Origin: Rhytidiadelphus loreus
Taxonomy: Eukaryota; Streptophyta; Bryopsida; Hypnales; Hylocomiaceae
DNA: 64,000 bases
Direction of reading: 5' to 3'
NCBI GenBank assembly: GCA_947034895.1
Contig: OX344762.1
Coordinates: 22,362,760 to 22,426,759, forward strand
Below are positions 1-10,445 of the stretch, one piece after another. The position numbers and the translations under genes were made by a program. The notes beneath the pieces were generated by a model. It had not been told where the DNA came from. It was given only the letters and a program-made list of their open reading frames with translations, and did no database searches. The number at the start of each line of letters is the position of its first letter. The first letter of the stretch is position 1.

Positions 1-408
1 AAAAAATTTCAAAGAATTGAGCTTCAAACCTCAAAATGCAATAAGCTCTTTAATAAGTGCTAGTAGAGTATACCAAGAGAGTTGAAGCCTTAACAACATT
101 GTCGCCATACTTGCATAAATGGTGTTTCAGTTGTTTTGCTTCAATTTCAATCAAACTCATAGATTGTTCAAGTTTTCTTTCTCTGAAACACACCCTTGCA
201 TTAACAAACCAAGTATACAATATAGTACAGTCAAGCTTCATGATAGTGTTCAATTGAAAAAAAAAAAAACTAAAAAAACTTAAAGAATACCTAAATGAAG
301 GAGGGGGGTAAGAAAGCCTTACAATGTAGATTGAAAAAGTCATGTGATTTAAACACTACTCAGACAACCAGTAACCCTACAACAAACTTGTAGAGAAGAG
401 AATCAAAC
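1..408. other. Edge region, no confident gene
   Basis: AT-rich sequence downstream (on the minus strand) of the sirtuin-like exon at 409-525. A minus-strand open stretch at 50-343 contains a charged segment (RERKLEQSMSLIEIEAKQ) preceded by an acceptor-like GTGTTTCAG, so it could hold a further exon. It does not match the sirtuin segment expected next, so I do not call it. Confidence 0.3.
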
Positions 409-525
409 CTTAGTGAAATCTAGCTCGGCAACAACTTTGCCCTTGGCTTGAAGAGTCCATACACTAGATGGTCCACGAAAATCAAGAATACCTGTTGCTG
501 TAGAAATGCCTGCTCCTATGTACGC
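409..525 (-). CDS. Sirtuin-like NAD+-dependent deacylase, single internal exon (partial gene)
   Basis: The minus strand of 525-409 encodes 39 residues beginning AYIGAGIST, then [14 protein letters not shown] and ending DFTK. This is the NAD-binding segment of the sirtuin fold (GAGxS...GIPDFRG) in the flavour seen in the SIRT6/SIRT7 group, where it reads GAGIST...DFRGP..VWTL. Family members remove acyl groups from lysines using NAD+, mostly in the nucleus. The exon is flanked by a clear acceptor (CATTTGCAG before 525) and a donor (AAG then GTTTGA after 409), and it is 117 nt, so phase is preserved. The normally conserved proline of GIPDFRG is leucine here. The upstream exon encoding the preceding strand was not found; the CCGG-rich element starts about 80-100 bp away. 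Downstream exons would lie at lower coordinates or outside the window. It may be a live gene with a large intron or a gene fragment. Confidence 0.6.
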
Positions 526-897
526 CTGCAAATGAGCATGTCATTCTTCCGATTTAGATCTTAAACCAAATAAAAGCCTTACTGTCGCAGTGTGAATTTT
601 TGGTTTTGTCAAGTTATCTTAAAATTAGGAGCGGAAGTTCTCTGCAGGAACACCAATCCGGTTTAGGGATAAGTTAGAACCAGAAGTTAGTTGAGGAATA
701 CAGTTAAGGAACTAACCGGGTTCTAGTCTGTTACGGAATCTGTTTGGACCGGATTGGTTTTGATCAGATTGGGCAGTCCGAACCGGATTGGTTCTGTCCG
801 GATCAGATCTGGAGGACCGGATTAGGTCAGGATCGGATTAGGGTTAACCGGATTAGGTCATTTGACCTAATTTCTGGCGGCGCTGAGAGCCTGGGAC

Positions 898-904
898 TAT
901 ATAA
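898..904 (+). promoter_or_regulatory. TATA-like box upstream of the element ORF
   Basis: TATATAA at 898-904 lies about 285 bp before the first in-frame ATG (1189) of the long ORF in the CCGG-rich element. It follows a cluster of CCGGAT repeats at 755-860. Assigned by position and sequence only. Confidence 0.4.
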
Positions 905-1188
905 GGAGAGGCCTTGCCAGTTAGTACCCCTTTTCTACCTTGAGCGTTGAGGCTTGTTTTCACGCTTGGGGCTGTTTTGTGTTTTCTTTTTGCGATTTCT
1001 CTTCAGATTTGTGAGGTAGGGCGTCATTAGTGAGTAGTTCTTTTGGGCGCTGTGGGGTTGGACATCCACAGTTGCAATTTGTTACTTTCCGGTCAGGACC
1101 AGGAGGGAAAGTAAGGAACGGGACGTGCGGCTAGGAATGGAAGTGAGGTAGTCTCTGGGAGGTGCTTGAGCGCCTCAGGAACGCGTCC

Positions 1189-2841
1189 ATGCCGCAGCTA
1201 CGCAGGTCAAGATTTAGCCCGGTCTTGACAGAAGTAAAACTCCGGAAGGTGGTTCCGGTTATTCCTTCGACAGAACCGGAAAAGACCGCGCTGATGGAGG
1301 ATCTCGCGAAGATGGGGTGCGCTGGTCTGGCTGAGAAGCCATGGGGTTTCAAGGAAGAGCGGGTCGTCCGCGAGCTGTTGGGGAAGCTATCGAACCAGTT
1401 CGATAATACGGTTAGAGGAAGTCCGGGTCGCTGGACAGAAGAGAAGTGGAGAGAAGTCTACAAGTTCCAGTCGGGAGGCTCAAGGATGGCCAGCCGGAAG
1501 GACGAGTACATCAAGGACAAGTTCTCGGGACCAGCGAACCCGAAGGATGGATACGCGGTGGATGATTGTGAGGATGACCGGAACCGGAACCTACTCAAGT
1601 TCCTGATTCCGATCTTCCACCCGGAGAAGCCGACAAGAGTGACGGTGACTCTCGGCAACACAATTTTTGGTGCGCTAACCGGAGAGCGGAAAGCGGATTG
1701 GGCGCGGATCATCAGTGACTTGGTTTCCAATTTGGTGCCTCGGGTAGGGAAGAGTAGGCCCACGCCTCTGTCCCCCTACCTGTTTCACATGTATCATCAC
1801 GATCAAGTCCTGACTGATACGGAGGAGAAGACCTGGCGATCTCAGGAGTCGATTTTGAAGTATGGAGAATCGGAGACGGATGATGAACTGGAAGAAGAAG
1901 GTTCCGGAACGAAACCGGAAGATGATGAGACAGATGAAGAGGAGGAGTCGTTGAAGAGGACGAAACGGCAGAAGACGACACCTCCGCACGGAAGAGGAAC
2001 GCCGCGGGGCGAGACTTCAGAACCGGAACGCCGACCGGATAAGAAGCCGGTCGCAGAAGGAAGTAATCCGGCTGACCCTTTCGGTGAATTGGTGGAGAAC
2101 CTCTCTATGATCCGAGGAGACTGGGAGTGTAAGAGGATCACGTTGGAGAAGATTGGGAAACTGATTGGAGCCCAACCGGATAGTCTGTTACCTGAAAAGG
2201 TAGCAGACTGCATCAGTAATCCGGAAGAGAACCGGAAACTGAGAGAAGAGAATCGTCGGCTGCAGGATGAAGTCGATTCGTTGAAGGGGGAGATCGTCAC
2301 CTTCAAAGAAGATTTGGCCGCCACTAGGGAGATGGCGGATGCGACCCAGAAGACAGCGAAGATGATGAAGGAGATGTTCGGAGAATCCGGAACGTTGGTC
2401 GCCAAAGCAAAGCTGTTTGATGAAGGGTTTCTGGTGGACAAGAAGCTATCTAGTTCCCGGATGGTCCGGATCCTGACAGACTTCGACGAGAAGGTTGAGG
2501 CAGTTATGAGGGAAGCTCGGGAAGCTGTGGACCGGATGGAGATGAGCAGCGTGAAGTTGACCGGAACTGTACTCTCAAGGAGTATCCGTCTTTCGGATAT
2601 TTCCTTTCCTGAGTCATTTCCGGGAGGAACAGAGTTAAACCGGGGGAAGGATGTTACTCCCCAGTTGAAGAAGGAGCGGAAACCAAGAGAGACCGGATCT
2701 GCTGAGCACATCGAGTTGGATTCATCGCCAAAGCGATCGGATCCTCCTACTGGTGAGAGGGCCAGGAACTTGCAGGAGGTCTTCGACGAGCTTCCGCCTG
2801 AGACCGTCAGCGTTACATTGAAGATGGGCATGGGGTCTTAG
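1189..2841 (+). CDS. Element-encoded acidic/coiled-coil protein, 550 aa, function unknown
   Basis: I start the reading frame at ATG 1189, the first in-frame ATG; the frame is open a little further upstream. The N-terminal half (about residues 55-230) has a globular look, with segments such as GRWTEEKWREVYKF, DDCEDDRNRNLLKFLIPI, NTIFGAL and LSPYLFHMY. Next comes a strongly acidic stretch (residues about 235-265, ESETDDELEEEGSG), a basic patch (KRTKRQK) that could act as a nuclear localisation signal, and a heptad-like coiled coil around residues 345-395 (LREENRRLQDEVDSLKGEI). The C-terminus is charged. I do not recognise the family. The layout (core domain, acidic/basic linker, coiled coil) would suit a capsid-like or DNA-binding protein of a transposable element, but that is inference. 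The long minus-strand ORF over 1842-2831 is treated as a shadow. Confidence 0.6.
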   Translation: MPQLRRSRFSPVLTEVKLRKVVPVIPSTEPEKTALMEDLAKMGCAGLAEKPWGFKEERVVRELLGKLSNQFDNTVRGSPGRWTEEKWREVYKFQSGGSRMASRKDEYIKDKFSGPANPKDGYAVDDCEDDRNRNLLKFLIPIFHPEKPTRVTVTLGNTIFGALTGERKADWARIISDLVSNLVPRVGKSRPTPLSPYLFHMYHHDQVLTDTEEKTWRSQESILKYGESETDDELEEEGSGTKPEDDETDEEEESLKRTKRQKTTPPHGRGTPRGETSEPERRPDKKPVAEGSNPADPFGELVENLSMIRGDWECKRITLEKIGKLIGAQPDSLLPEKVADCISNPEENRKLREENRRLQDEVDSLKGEIVTFKEDLAATREMADATQKTAKMMKEMFGESGTLVAKAKLFDEGFLVDKKLSSSRMVRILTDFDEKVEAVMREAREAVDRMEMSSVKLTGTVLSRSIRLSDISFPESFPGGTELNRGKDVTPQLKKERKPRETGSAEHIELDSSPKRSDPPTGERARNLQEVFDELPPETVSVTLKMGMGS

Positions 2842-3070
2842 TGTAAAGTAGTTTTGTAAATACCGGGTGTTATGACCGGATTGTAGTTAGGAACCGGACC
2901 AGATTAGATCCCGGTCTGTTAGTTAGGAACCGGATTAGTATTCCGGTCGGCTAGGGTTTTGAACCAGGTTAGTATTCCGGTTTTGCCAGCGAGGCTTATC
3001 CCGGAAATCCAGCGTGGGTTGCCTGCGAGGATTTTCTGGGGCGCTTTTCGCTTTTTGGCGCTTTATAGTG

Positions 3071-3077
3071 TATATAA
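3071..3077 (+). promoter_or_regulatory. Second TATA-like box in the CCGG-rich element
   Basis: TATATAA at 3071-3077 lies 3' of the ORF, in a context (GGCGC and T-rich runs) resembling that around the first TATA box at 898. No ORF of interest follows it, so it may drive a non-coding transcript or belong to an upstream tandem neighbour. Confidence 0.3.
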
Positions 3078-4110
3078 ATTCATTCTCTGCGGAGGAGAAT
3101 GGGAGTCTTCTTTTGTTCAAACTTCTTTTGTATTCTATTGGCGCCTTGTTTGTGTGTTCTCCCGCAGTTGGCAGGGCAGATTGGTGAGGAGTTAGGAGCG
3201 CATTTAGAGTTTGGATTGGGATTTCTCCCCTTTGTGTTCTTGTTTTGGTTTTGAGTACATAAAGGCAGGTAGTAAGAGTTGGGAGTACTTTCTAGTGCCT
3301 CAGCACTGCTAGGATTCAGTATTCCGGTTGAGGAAGCCACTGCTAGGCTAGGTGTATAGGGAAGGAGTCCTTAGGCGCGCTAGAACTCCTGGATAGGAAA
3401 TCCGGTCGAGTGTCCGAACTGTTGTGAGGCCTCATTGTTGTAGTGGCGAACGGAAGAGTCTTAGTTGATGTTGGTATGGACGGTTGTACTTGCAGACACC
3501 TACCTTAGTACGGCCAGAACTTGGCATCGAGGTCATTGTAGTATGTGTGGATCGTACGGAGGGTCTTTGTGTGACCTGTGATCTGGATTGTTTTCTGGAT
3601 TACTGTGAAAGATCAAACCGGATCCGGATTAGAGTAGGGGAGTAGAGTAGAAGAAGTGGGTCTTCAGCCACTATAAGTCACGGAAGGAGCGGCGGGCCTG
3701 CCACTCTCAAATTCAAGCGGCGACCCCTCTGATGGTAAAACAGAGGCAAAATTAAACCGGATTGGTTACTGGATCGAGTGAGAGTAGACCGGAAGTGAGA
3801 GGTCTAAGAGTTGTATCCAGGACCGGAAGTGTAAAGGTCTTGGTTTTGTTGCAGATTGACGGACCGGATTACTTCCTGGTCCGGATTAGGTCCGGAACCG
3901 GAAGTTTGTAGGAAGTCTGGTAGTTACTTCTATGGGTTTTGTTGTTTCCGGTTGCAGGAGTAGGACCGGAAAGGTGTTGTAGGAGACTGACTTAGCTTAG
4001 AATCGTAAATAGGGTGAATACTTCACAGAATCTCGTGGGTTCGATCTTTAAAGTCACTTTTGTTATACTTTAGAGTGGTTTTTGGTAGTATAACATGGGA
4101 ATTGCGTATC

Positions 4111-7100
4111 CTGTGCTGTGACACTTACCAAAGTTCAATTGGTTGCTGCAATCTCAATACTGAAAATCAGAACATGAGTAATGGCTTGTTAGAAACACAT
4201 CGTTTATAGCTTTCCATCAAGCTATCACTCAAAAGATTTGAGCCAAAAATTTAAAAAAAAACTTTGTGTTTTGAACTCTGGCAATCCACTCCAAACTTGT
4301 ACCGAACTCTAGCAACTTACTCCATAAGCAATTGAAAAGGATTTATATGAGCAAGAAAAAGAGGACTAAATTCACTTTGTTAGCAAGGTAGGATCTTCAG
4401 CTCCCGGATCAAAATGAAATGAAAGTGTGGTCCAGCAAGGTGCATTGTTCAACTCCCGGAGCAAAATCAAATGAAAGCGTGGTCCAACAAGGTGGGGCCG
4501 ATACATTCCAAATCAAATGTCCAAGGCATACAGGCTAGCTTGGGCAAAATTGATTCAAGGTGTGAGACTAGGCGGCGGCAGAATTCAACTTGAAGTGTGT
4601 GGAGCAGACCAACTTCGTCAGCGACGCCCTTGCTACAATAATCCTTCAAAACCCTTTGTCCCCTCCCCATGTGGACGTTCAAGGCTTCCTAGTGAGTCAC
4701 AGGGTAACTTCCCCAAGATAAGGCAACCTAATTATTAAAGCAACCTAATTTCACTATTTAGTGTAGCTAGGTATCTATTTTTTTCTTTGATTTAGTTTCC
4801 ACCTATCTTTTACGTTGATCTATTTTCCATCTCTTTTGCTTTGATGTAGTTTTCATTTTCATTTTACTTTGTTCTAGTTTTTTATTAGTTTTATTTTGTT
4901 CTAGTTTCCATTTAGTTTTTACTTTGTTCTAGTTTTCGCTCTATGGTGGTCCTCATCACATATGATCAATATGGGGATCACGTGCATCTCACCTTCCTAA
5001 ACATGAAGCTCACAAAGAGTGACTTACAAGTGCTCAGATGGTCAATTGGTTGCACAACTAAAACATTCAAATCATTACGGGATAAGTATACATTTGAGAT
5101 TCCAAATGACTATTTTAAACCGTAAGTTCAAGTGCAAGATTGAGAAGAGCCTCAAACTACTCTAGATTGTATTTGACAACACCTTCTTGAAATTGAGCTA
5201 GGAGCCCTACAGATTGAGAATTTAGATGAATTTAGAATTCCATGGGACATTTATCTTATACAGTGTATGCTAATAAAACTTCTCCACCTCATAATTATTC
5301 GTTGTGTAGGCAAACTTCAATGTGCCAAATTGGGTAAAATTTTCACAATAATCGAACTCAACAAATTGCGCTGCACAAATTTTGGCCCAAAATGCGCTAG
5401 GAATTTAAGACTTTCAAGTGCTCACAACTAAATAAACAATCGATTAGTTGCCCAATTGTAACATTCAAGTCTAGAATAAGTATATATCGATGGCTTCTCC
5501 TGCCAACACTGCCTTTCAACAGGTGATTGATGCACATGAGCTTCAATTCTCGATTCTGTCCCAACTTGAGATTCCAGATGAGTGATTGTATTTCAAATCG
5601 GTAATTCCAATGCCACACTAGAGGCTCAAACTGCTCCAAATCCTACTAGTTTGGCAACCCCTTCTCGACATCGAAGAGCTCTAAAGTGTAGCTAAGGCTA
5701 ATGATATAGATCTAGGAATTTAGATGAGTGTATCGCACAGTTGCTCTAATATCACAGGTATAAGGCAATTACTGCCTCTTTTGAGTTCATTGTCAGATTG
5801 TTTGCTTTAACAATTCAAATTTAGAAATAGTTCTAAGAAGGAAATAAAACATTGCAAATCCTAGGATTCCTAGCAAAAGAAAAATCTAAATCCTAAACCA
5901 CCAATTATTTTCTCAAAAAGTAAATTTCTTTTATCCTAAAAAAATAGCCCAAAAAATAGTTTAGAAAAATCACACCAAAATTTGAGATTATAGTTCGATG
6001 CCTAAAGTTTCAATTATTTTCTAAGAAATTGAGGTTATTTTTTAGTTAACTCCAAAATGAACAAATGTTTATTGAATGGCAACATGGAATTTGAGGTTGG
6101 TATTAGAAACACAATTTTTAATACATTGTTTTGAATTTTTGACACAAATTAGAGTACGGGCATGAATACTTCTATTGTAAGAATATATAATTTTCCAATT
6201 AAGTGTTTGGATATAAAGATATGCTACACAAAAAAATGGGTAGGTCAAGCAACTTCAAGTGGAATGTATTAAATCCTTCTTCTAGTTTTGATATATGTTG
6301 AGCAGATGATTAACCCTTATATAACATGCATTCAAATTTTGAACAATAGATGAACCCAAATATATTAATAGCTTATAAAATTTTGTCTTTTTCAAATTTG
6401 TTTAAATATATTTTGATTCTTGTATTAGCTCTATAACATGTACTACACCTATAGGACAAATTTAGAAAATATTTCTAAAAATAGATGGACAAAACTCTTG
6501 GATAATCCTTTTTTTAGAAGAAAATTTTGTATGGGAAAAATCTTGAGGAATGATTTTATTTTAAACATTATCCATACTTTATTTTTCAAGAAACATTAAA
6601 TAATTGGAATATGATTGTTGATCCTACCCTTCACTTACAATATGTGGAATAAATTTTCAAAGCTTGAAAAAATATTTTGTAGTTCAAAGGGTGCAAGTAT
6701 GTCTCACCTCAAAAAAAAATTCCCACTCAAAACATTGCCCTTCAAAAGCAACTTGAAATCTTGAATAAAGAAATAAAATGCAAATATTAGTAATGATCAT
6801 AATTAAAACTTTAATTTTGAACTCGAGGAATTTTTTTTTGAGATAATGGATATTCAATCTACAATCAATTTTAGAAAACTTTTCAATATTTCATTTAAAA
6901 TTTTATTAATGAATACTTGTCAATGTTGACATAGTTTTAGCCATTTGTATAGGAGTCTAATACAATTTAGTATAATTTTATGCAATTGAATTTTCTTTAA
7001 CCTCTAAAGTCCTAAGGCCTTTTTTCTATCAAAAAATACTCAAAAGTTTGTATCTTTTTTTCAACACATTTACAAAGCTCAAAAAGATTTGGGTGTTTTC

Positions 7101-10089
7101 ATCAATGTATAGGGCCATCTATTTCAAAATTGATAGATTACTGAGCTATTGAATAGAGGATCCATTCCTTGCATCATTAAGTTCACAACTCGTGACAAAA
7201 CTACAATATTGTCCTTCTTGAATTACCTACATCCCTCATTTAAACAATCCTACTTGAAATTAGCTTGACAACCTCATTCCAATAATGCCTCCAAATGCAA
7301 AATCTAGAACACTCCACACCAAAAAGAAAAGAAGAAGTAGACAATGTTATTGCACTTTTTTAGCTACCCAAAAGCTAGAAAGGTCTTTGTTCAAAAGCTA
7401 CAATGTCTCCTTTTGCTAGCATGTTCATCATTGACACTACTAGATCTTGTAATTTGTAATTTGCCACAACTCTCGCAAATGAGGGATCAAACTCAAAATC
7501 AATACTTTTAGTTACAAAAAATACCTATAGTTATAAGCTATATTTACAGTTATAAGCAATTATAGTACGACTTCTTGTTTGACGATCCAAATTCACTTGC
7601 CAACACATATAGGCAAGTTTGCCATATATGTTTGTAATTGAATTAGTAGTTGTTTTGAATTTAATAATCTTTATCGTGTAGCACTCGTCCATGTCATGGC
7701 CATCATGCTTTTTGGCATCCTTTGTGTGTTTACCAATTTTTTTTGGCATCAAAATAACCCACGAATTTGTTTTCACTCTCAAGGATACCTAATTTTTGTC
7801 TTCCATCAATTCTATTGAACATGATCACAATTTGAAACTCATTACATGACCTCGTGATAAGATATTCGCAAAGTACAAAAATGAATAAAGACAAGCGAGA
7901 ACTAAGAACTAAGAATTGGAAAGAGAATTAGAGTTCAAAACAACCAGTAAAAAGTAGCACAAACATAGAAGACAAAGACAACAAAGTCATGGCAGTATGT
8001 AGTGATGGACAATCATTGGTCAAGAGCTTTCTGCCTTCCATGATGTATAATGTCTTGCCATATAGGTCATACAACATCGGTAACAGTGAGAGGAAATAAT
8101 GATGCAATAACCTTGTTTCATTAGTGGAGGTCTTTCAAAGACCCTAATTTTGCCCTAATGCCAAGTAGACTAAAACTTTTATATTTCTACTTTAGTTCTA
8201 TTGGCATGCCTACTTCAATTTATCTTAGACTATATTGTAGACATAGTTTGTGTGGTGGATGTTAGCTACTGAGCCATATTCCTCTTTTCATCTAGACCTT
8301 TGAAGTTTGATAATTTCAATGAACTTTTGTTTTGGAATGTGATATATATTGTAGCAATGAAATTGAACTTTTAGTAATTTGGCAATTGGTAATATCTATC
8401 ACCCATTTAATTAAACTGATTTTTGGTGTGTTTCATCAACAATGGAAATCTCTTTCCTTCATATTTTGAAGAGTGGATTAATCCAACATCTATTGTTGAC
8501 TTAATTGTAGGAATGCATGCCGTGGTAGGTACTCTGATTTATAACAATTGAACAACTTATGAGCTATATAATACAAGCGTCTTCTTCTATCAGTGGATCT
8601 ATGTTCTGTTTTTTTACCACCAACTATATGGTGACTTAGAGGAGATCCCACTTCTTGGCTTCTCGTCCCCGCACCACCTTGGGCTCTTCCCAACATGATG
8701 ACTTGAGAAGCATTCTATACAAAGTTGAGACTTTGTTTTTGAACAACTCTCAAATCATCCACTTGCTCATGATGATCGCATGGCTACAATTCTACAAGTC
8801 TTTATACCCTTCTATTTTTTGTAGACCTCTTCGCTTCAACTCCATTAAGAGCATGGACACCAACCTTATACGTAATCCGTGGTGTTAGTGATGAAGCCTT
8901 CAGGGACATAATGGATGCAGGGTGGTACCACAAGAAATAAAAAAATAGAGATATAATTTGATGCATTGTTGTTGAACAAAAAAAACCCCACCCCAAATGG
9001 GATTGTCAATTTTATTATAGTGTAGTGGCAAAGGTTTGTTCACGGGGAATTTTGTAATGGAATAGGAAAGATAATGAATAAAATGTAAATTAAAAAGCCA
9101 ATCTTTGGCTAATTGTTGAACTCATGAGGACTAAAGTCAATCACTAGCTAATTCAACTTATAAAAATATAGACAGATATTACAAATAAATTTTTTATTTA
9201 AAAAAAAGCGCAAAATACAAAAATTACAACAGAAACAGATAATCACTACAAGCTCTAAGGAAAAATGAAAGACGAATTGATTTATAGTCATTGTGCAAGA
9301 TGACTCTATATATCCTAAAATCCAAATAGTTGTTGTGTCTATTTGATACTCCTTGATTCTAAAGCATATTAGTCCATTCATCTTTTTTCTATTACTTTTT
9401 CTATTTGACTATTAGTCTTTTCTTACATTGAAATGAAAGTTAAGTCTACTTGACCTTTCAAAATCAAATTGAAATAACTACCTTACAATTATTTATATTG
9501 AAAGACAAATTATTAAAATTTTCTTTAAAAGTAAGGACTACATAGCCCTCTACAGCCCTACTTAGCATAATTGACGTTCTCGTCAATCATATTTGGAATG
9601 CACATTTTGGTGGCAATCTATTGAATGAAATTGTGCTTAATCAATTTGTCCTAGCCCCTTTTTAATGTTATCATCATAGTTAAGCAATCTTGTTCATATT
9701 TAGAAGCTTTAATAAATTTTCAAACTTGATCTAAATCTAGTTCTTTCTTTGATGTTTAATATACTTCCATAATCTAAAGTTTTGAAATTGATCTTATTAT
9801 CTTAAATGTTTTGACCTAGTCAACTTAATCAATAGTATCTTCACATAAGACATTCTTCAAAATGATTTTTTCTTCCATTTTTATTTTATTTTAATTAATT
9901 CGTTTGTCAATTAGTCTTTTTCATTTGTATCTTTTCTTTCGAATTTTTTTAAGTTCCTTCAACTTTGTCTTGCCTATGATTTGAATTCTTGTTTGTTTAG
10001 CTAAGCAAAAATTAGTTTTATTATCTATTTGATTGAATAAAATAACTAGCTCCAACTTTCTATCACTACACGCATAAAATTCTATGATA
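4111..10089. other. AT-rich intergenic DNA, no gene recognised
   Basis: A 52-bp tandem repeat lies at 4384-4487. A T-rich tract with loosely repeated TTTGTTCTAGTTTT follows at 4750-4940. Two segments resemble each other loosely (5020-5110 and 5400-5490, both with AAGTGCTCA, a GTTGC segment and AAGTATA). Short ORFs (for example 7531-7782 and 8490-8696 minus) show no recognisable domain. Confidence 0.5.
4384..4487 (+). repeat. Tandem duplication, 52-bp unit x2
   Basis: Two adjacent 52-bp units begin CAAGGT, share CTCCCGGA(T/G)CAAAAT and end GTGGTCCA(G/A) or GCGTGGTCCAA. A third unit begins at 4488 and breaks off within about 6 bp. Confidence 0.8.
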
Positions 10090-10445
10090 TTTGGTCATAA
10101 GCTTTCTCAAAGTCGAGTAGCAATAAAACAAGGTCTTTTCTAGATTCTTTGGCAAAGTACATAGATTCTTGAGCTACAAATATAATGCATCCCCCCCCTT
10201 ACAAAGCTAGTATGGTTCAGTCGAATGATCTCTAGAAGAATCACTTGTAACCTTTTTGCTAGTATTTTTGCTACAAGCTTGTAGAACGAGGATAAGAGAG
10301 TGATGGGCTTAAATTTTTTTGATAAGATTGGAGTCACCTCCCTTCAATATGAGGGTTATAATTCCTTTGTTGTGAGCTTGTGAGAGCTTCCCAGCTTGAA
10401 GGACCTCCCTAATCGCTTCTAAGAATCTCAGAGCTTGCCTTCTAG
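10090..10445 (-). pseudogene. LINE (L1-type) reverse transcriptase fragment, frameshifted
   Basis: Reading the minus strand from about 10440 gives RQALRFLEAIREVLQ and then NKGIITLILKGGD. After a frame change in a run of A residues near 10320 it gives FKPITLLSSFYKLVAKILA, then IRLNHTSFVRGG, and after a further change LLLLDFEKAYD followed by a stop. These are the successive conserved blocks of plant L1-type LINE reverse transcriptases (the segment before motif 1, RPI-LL-YK, NQ-FV-GR and motif A L-DFEKAYD). The fragment lacks the endonuclease and the YxDD region and has at least one frameshift plus stops, so it is a fossil. Confidence 0.75.

Larger units (their letters stand above)
600..4110 (+). 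mobile_element. CCGG-saturated element with one long ORF, class unknown (boundaries approximate)
   Basis: From about 600 to 4110 the DNA is visibly richer in G+C than both flanks and filled with variants of ACCGGATTAGG, in both non-coding and coding parts. It contains a TATA-like box at 898-904, a 550-codon ORF at 1189-2841, and then about 1.2 kb of non-coding DNA with a second TATA-like box at 3071-3077. A 9-bp inverted repeat (TGTTATACT at 4061-4069, AGTATAACA at 4087-4095) sits close to the right edge. I found no long terminal direct repeats and no reverse transcriptase, integrase or transposase motif. A non-autonomous retroelement or an unfamiliar DNA transposon are both possible. The edges are set from the composition change only. 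Confidence 0.5.

Noticed and set aside
1842..2831. 329-codon minus-strand ORF opposite the element ORF
   Set aside because: Serine-rich reverse-strand shadow of a biased coding sequence; the plus-strand frame has domain-like structure, a promoter-like TATA box and a longer span.
7531..7782. Possible Copia gag zinc-knuckle remnant
   Set aside because: Only a loose H/C pattern (KKHDGHDMDECY) without the CCHC spacing.
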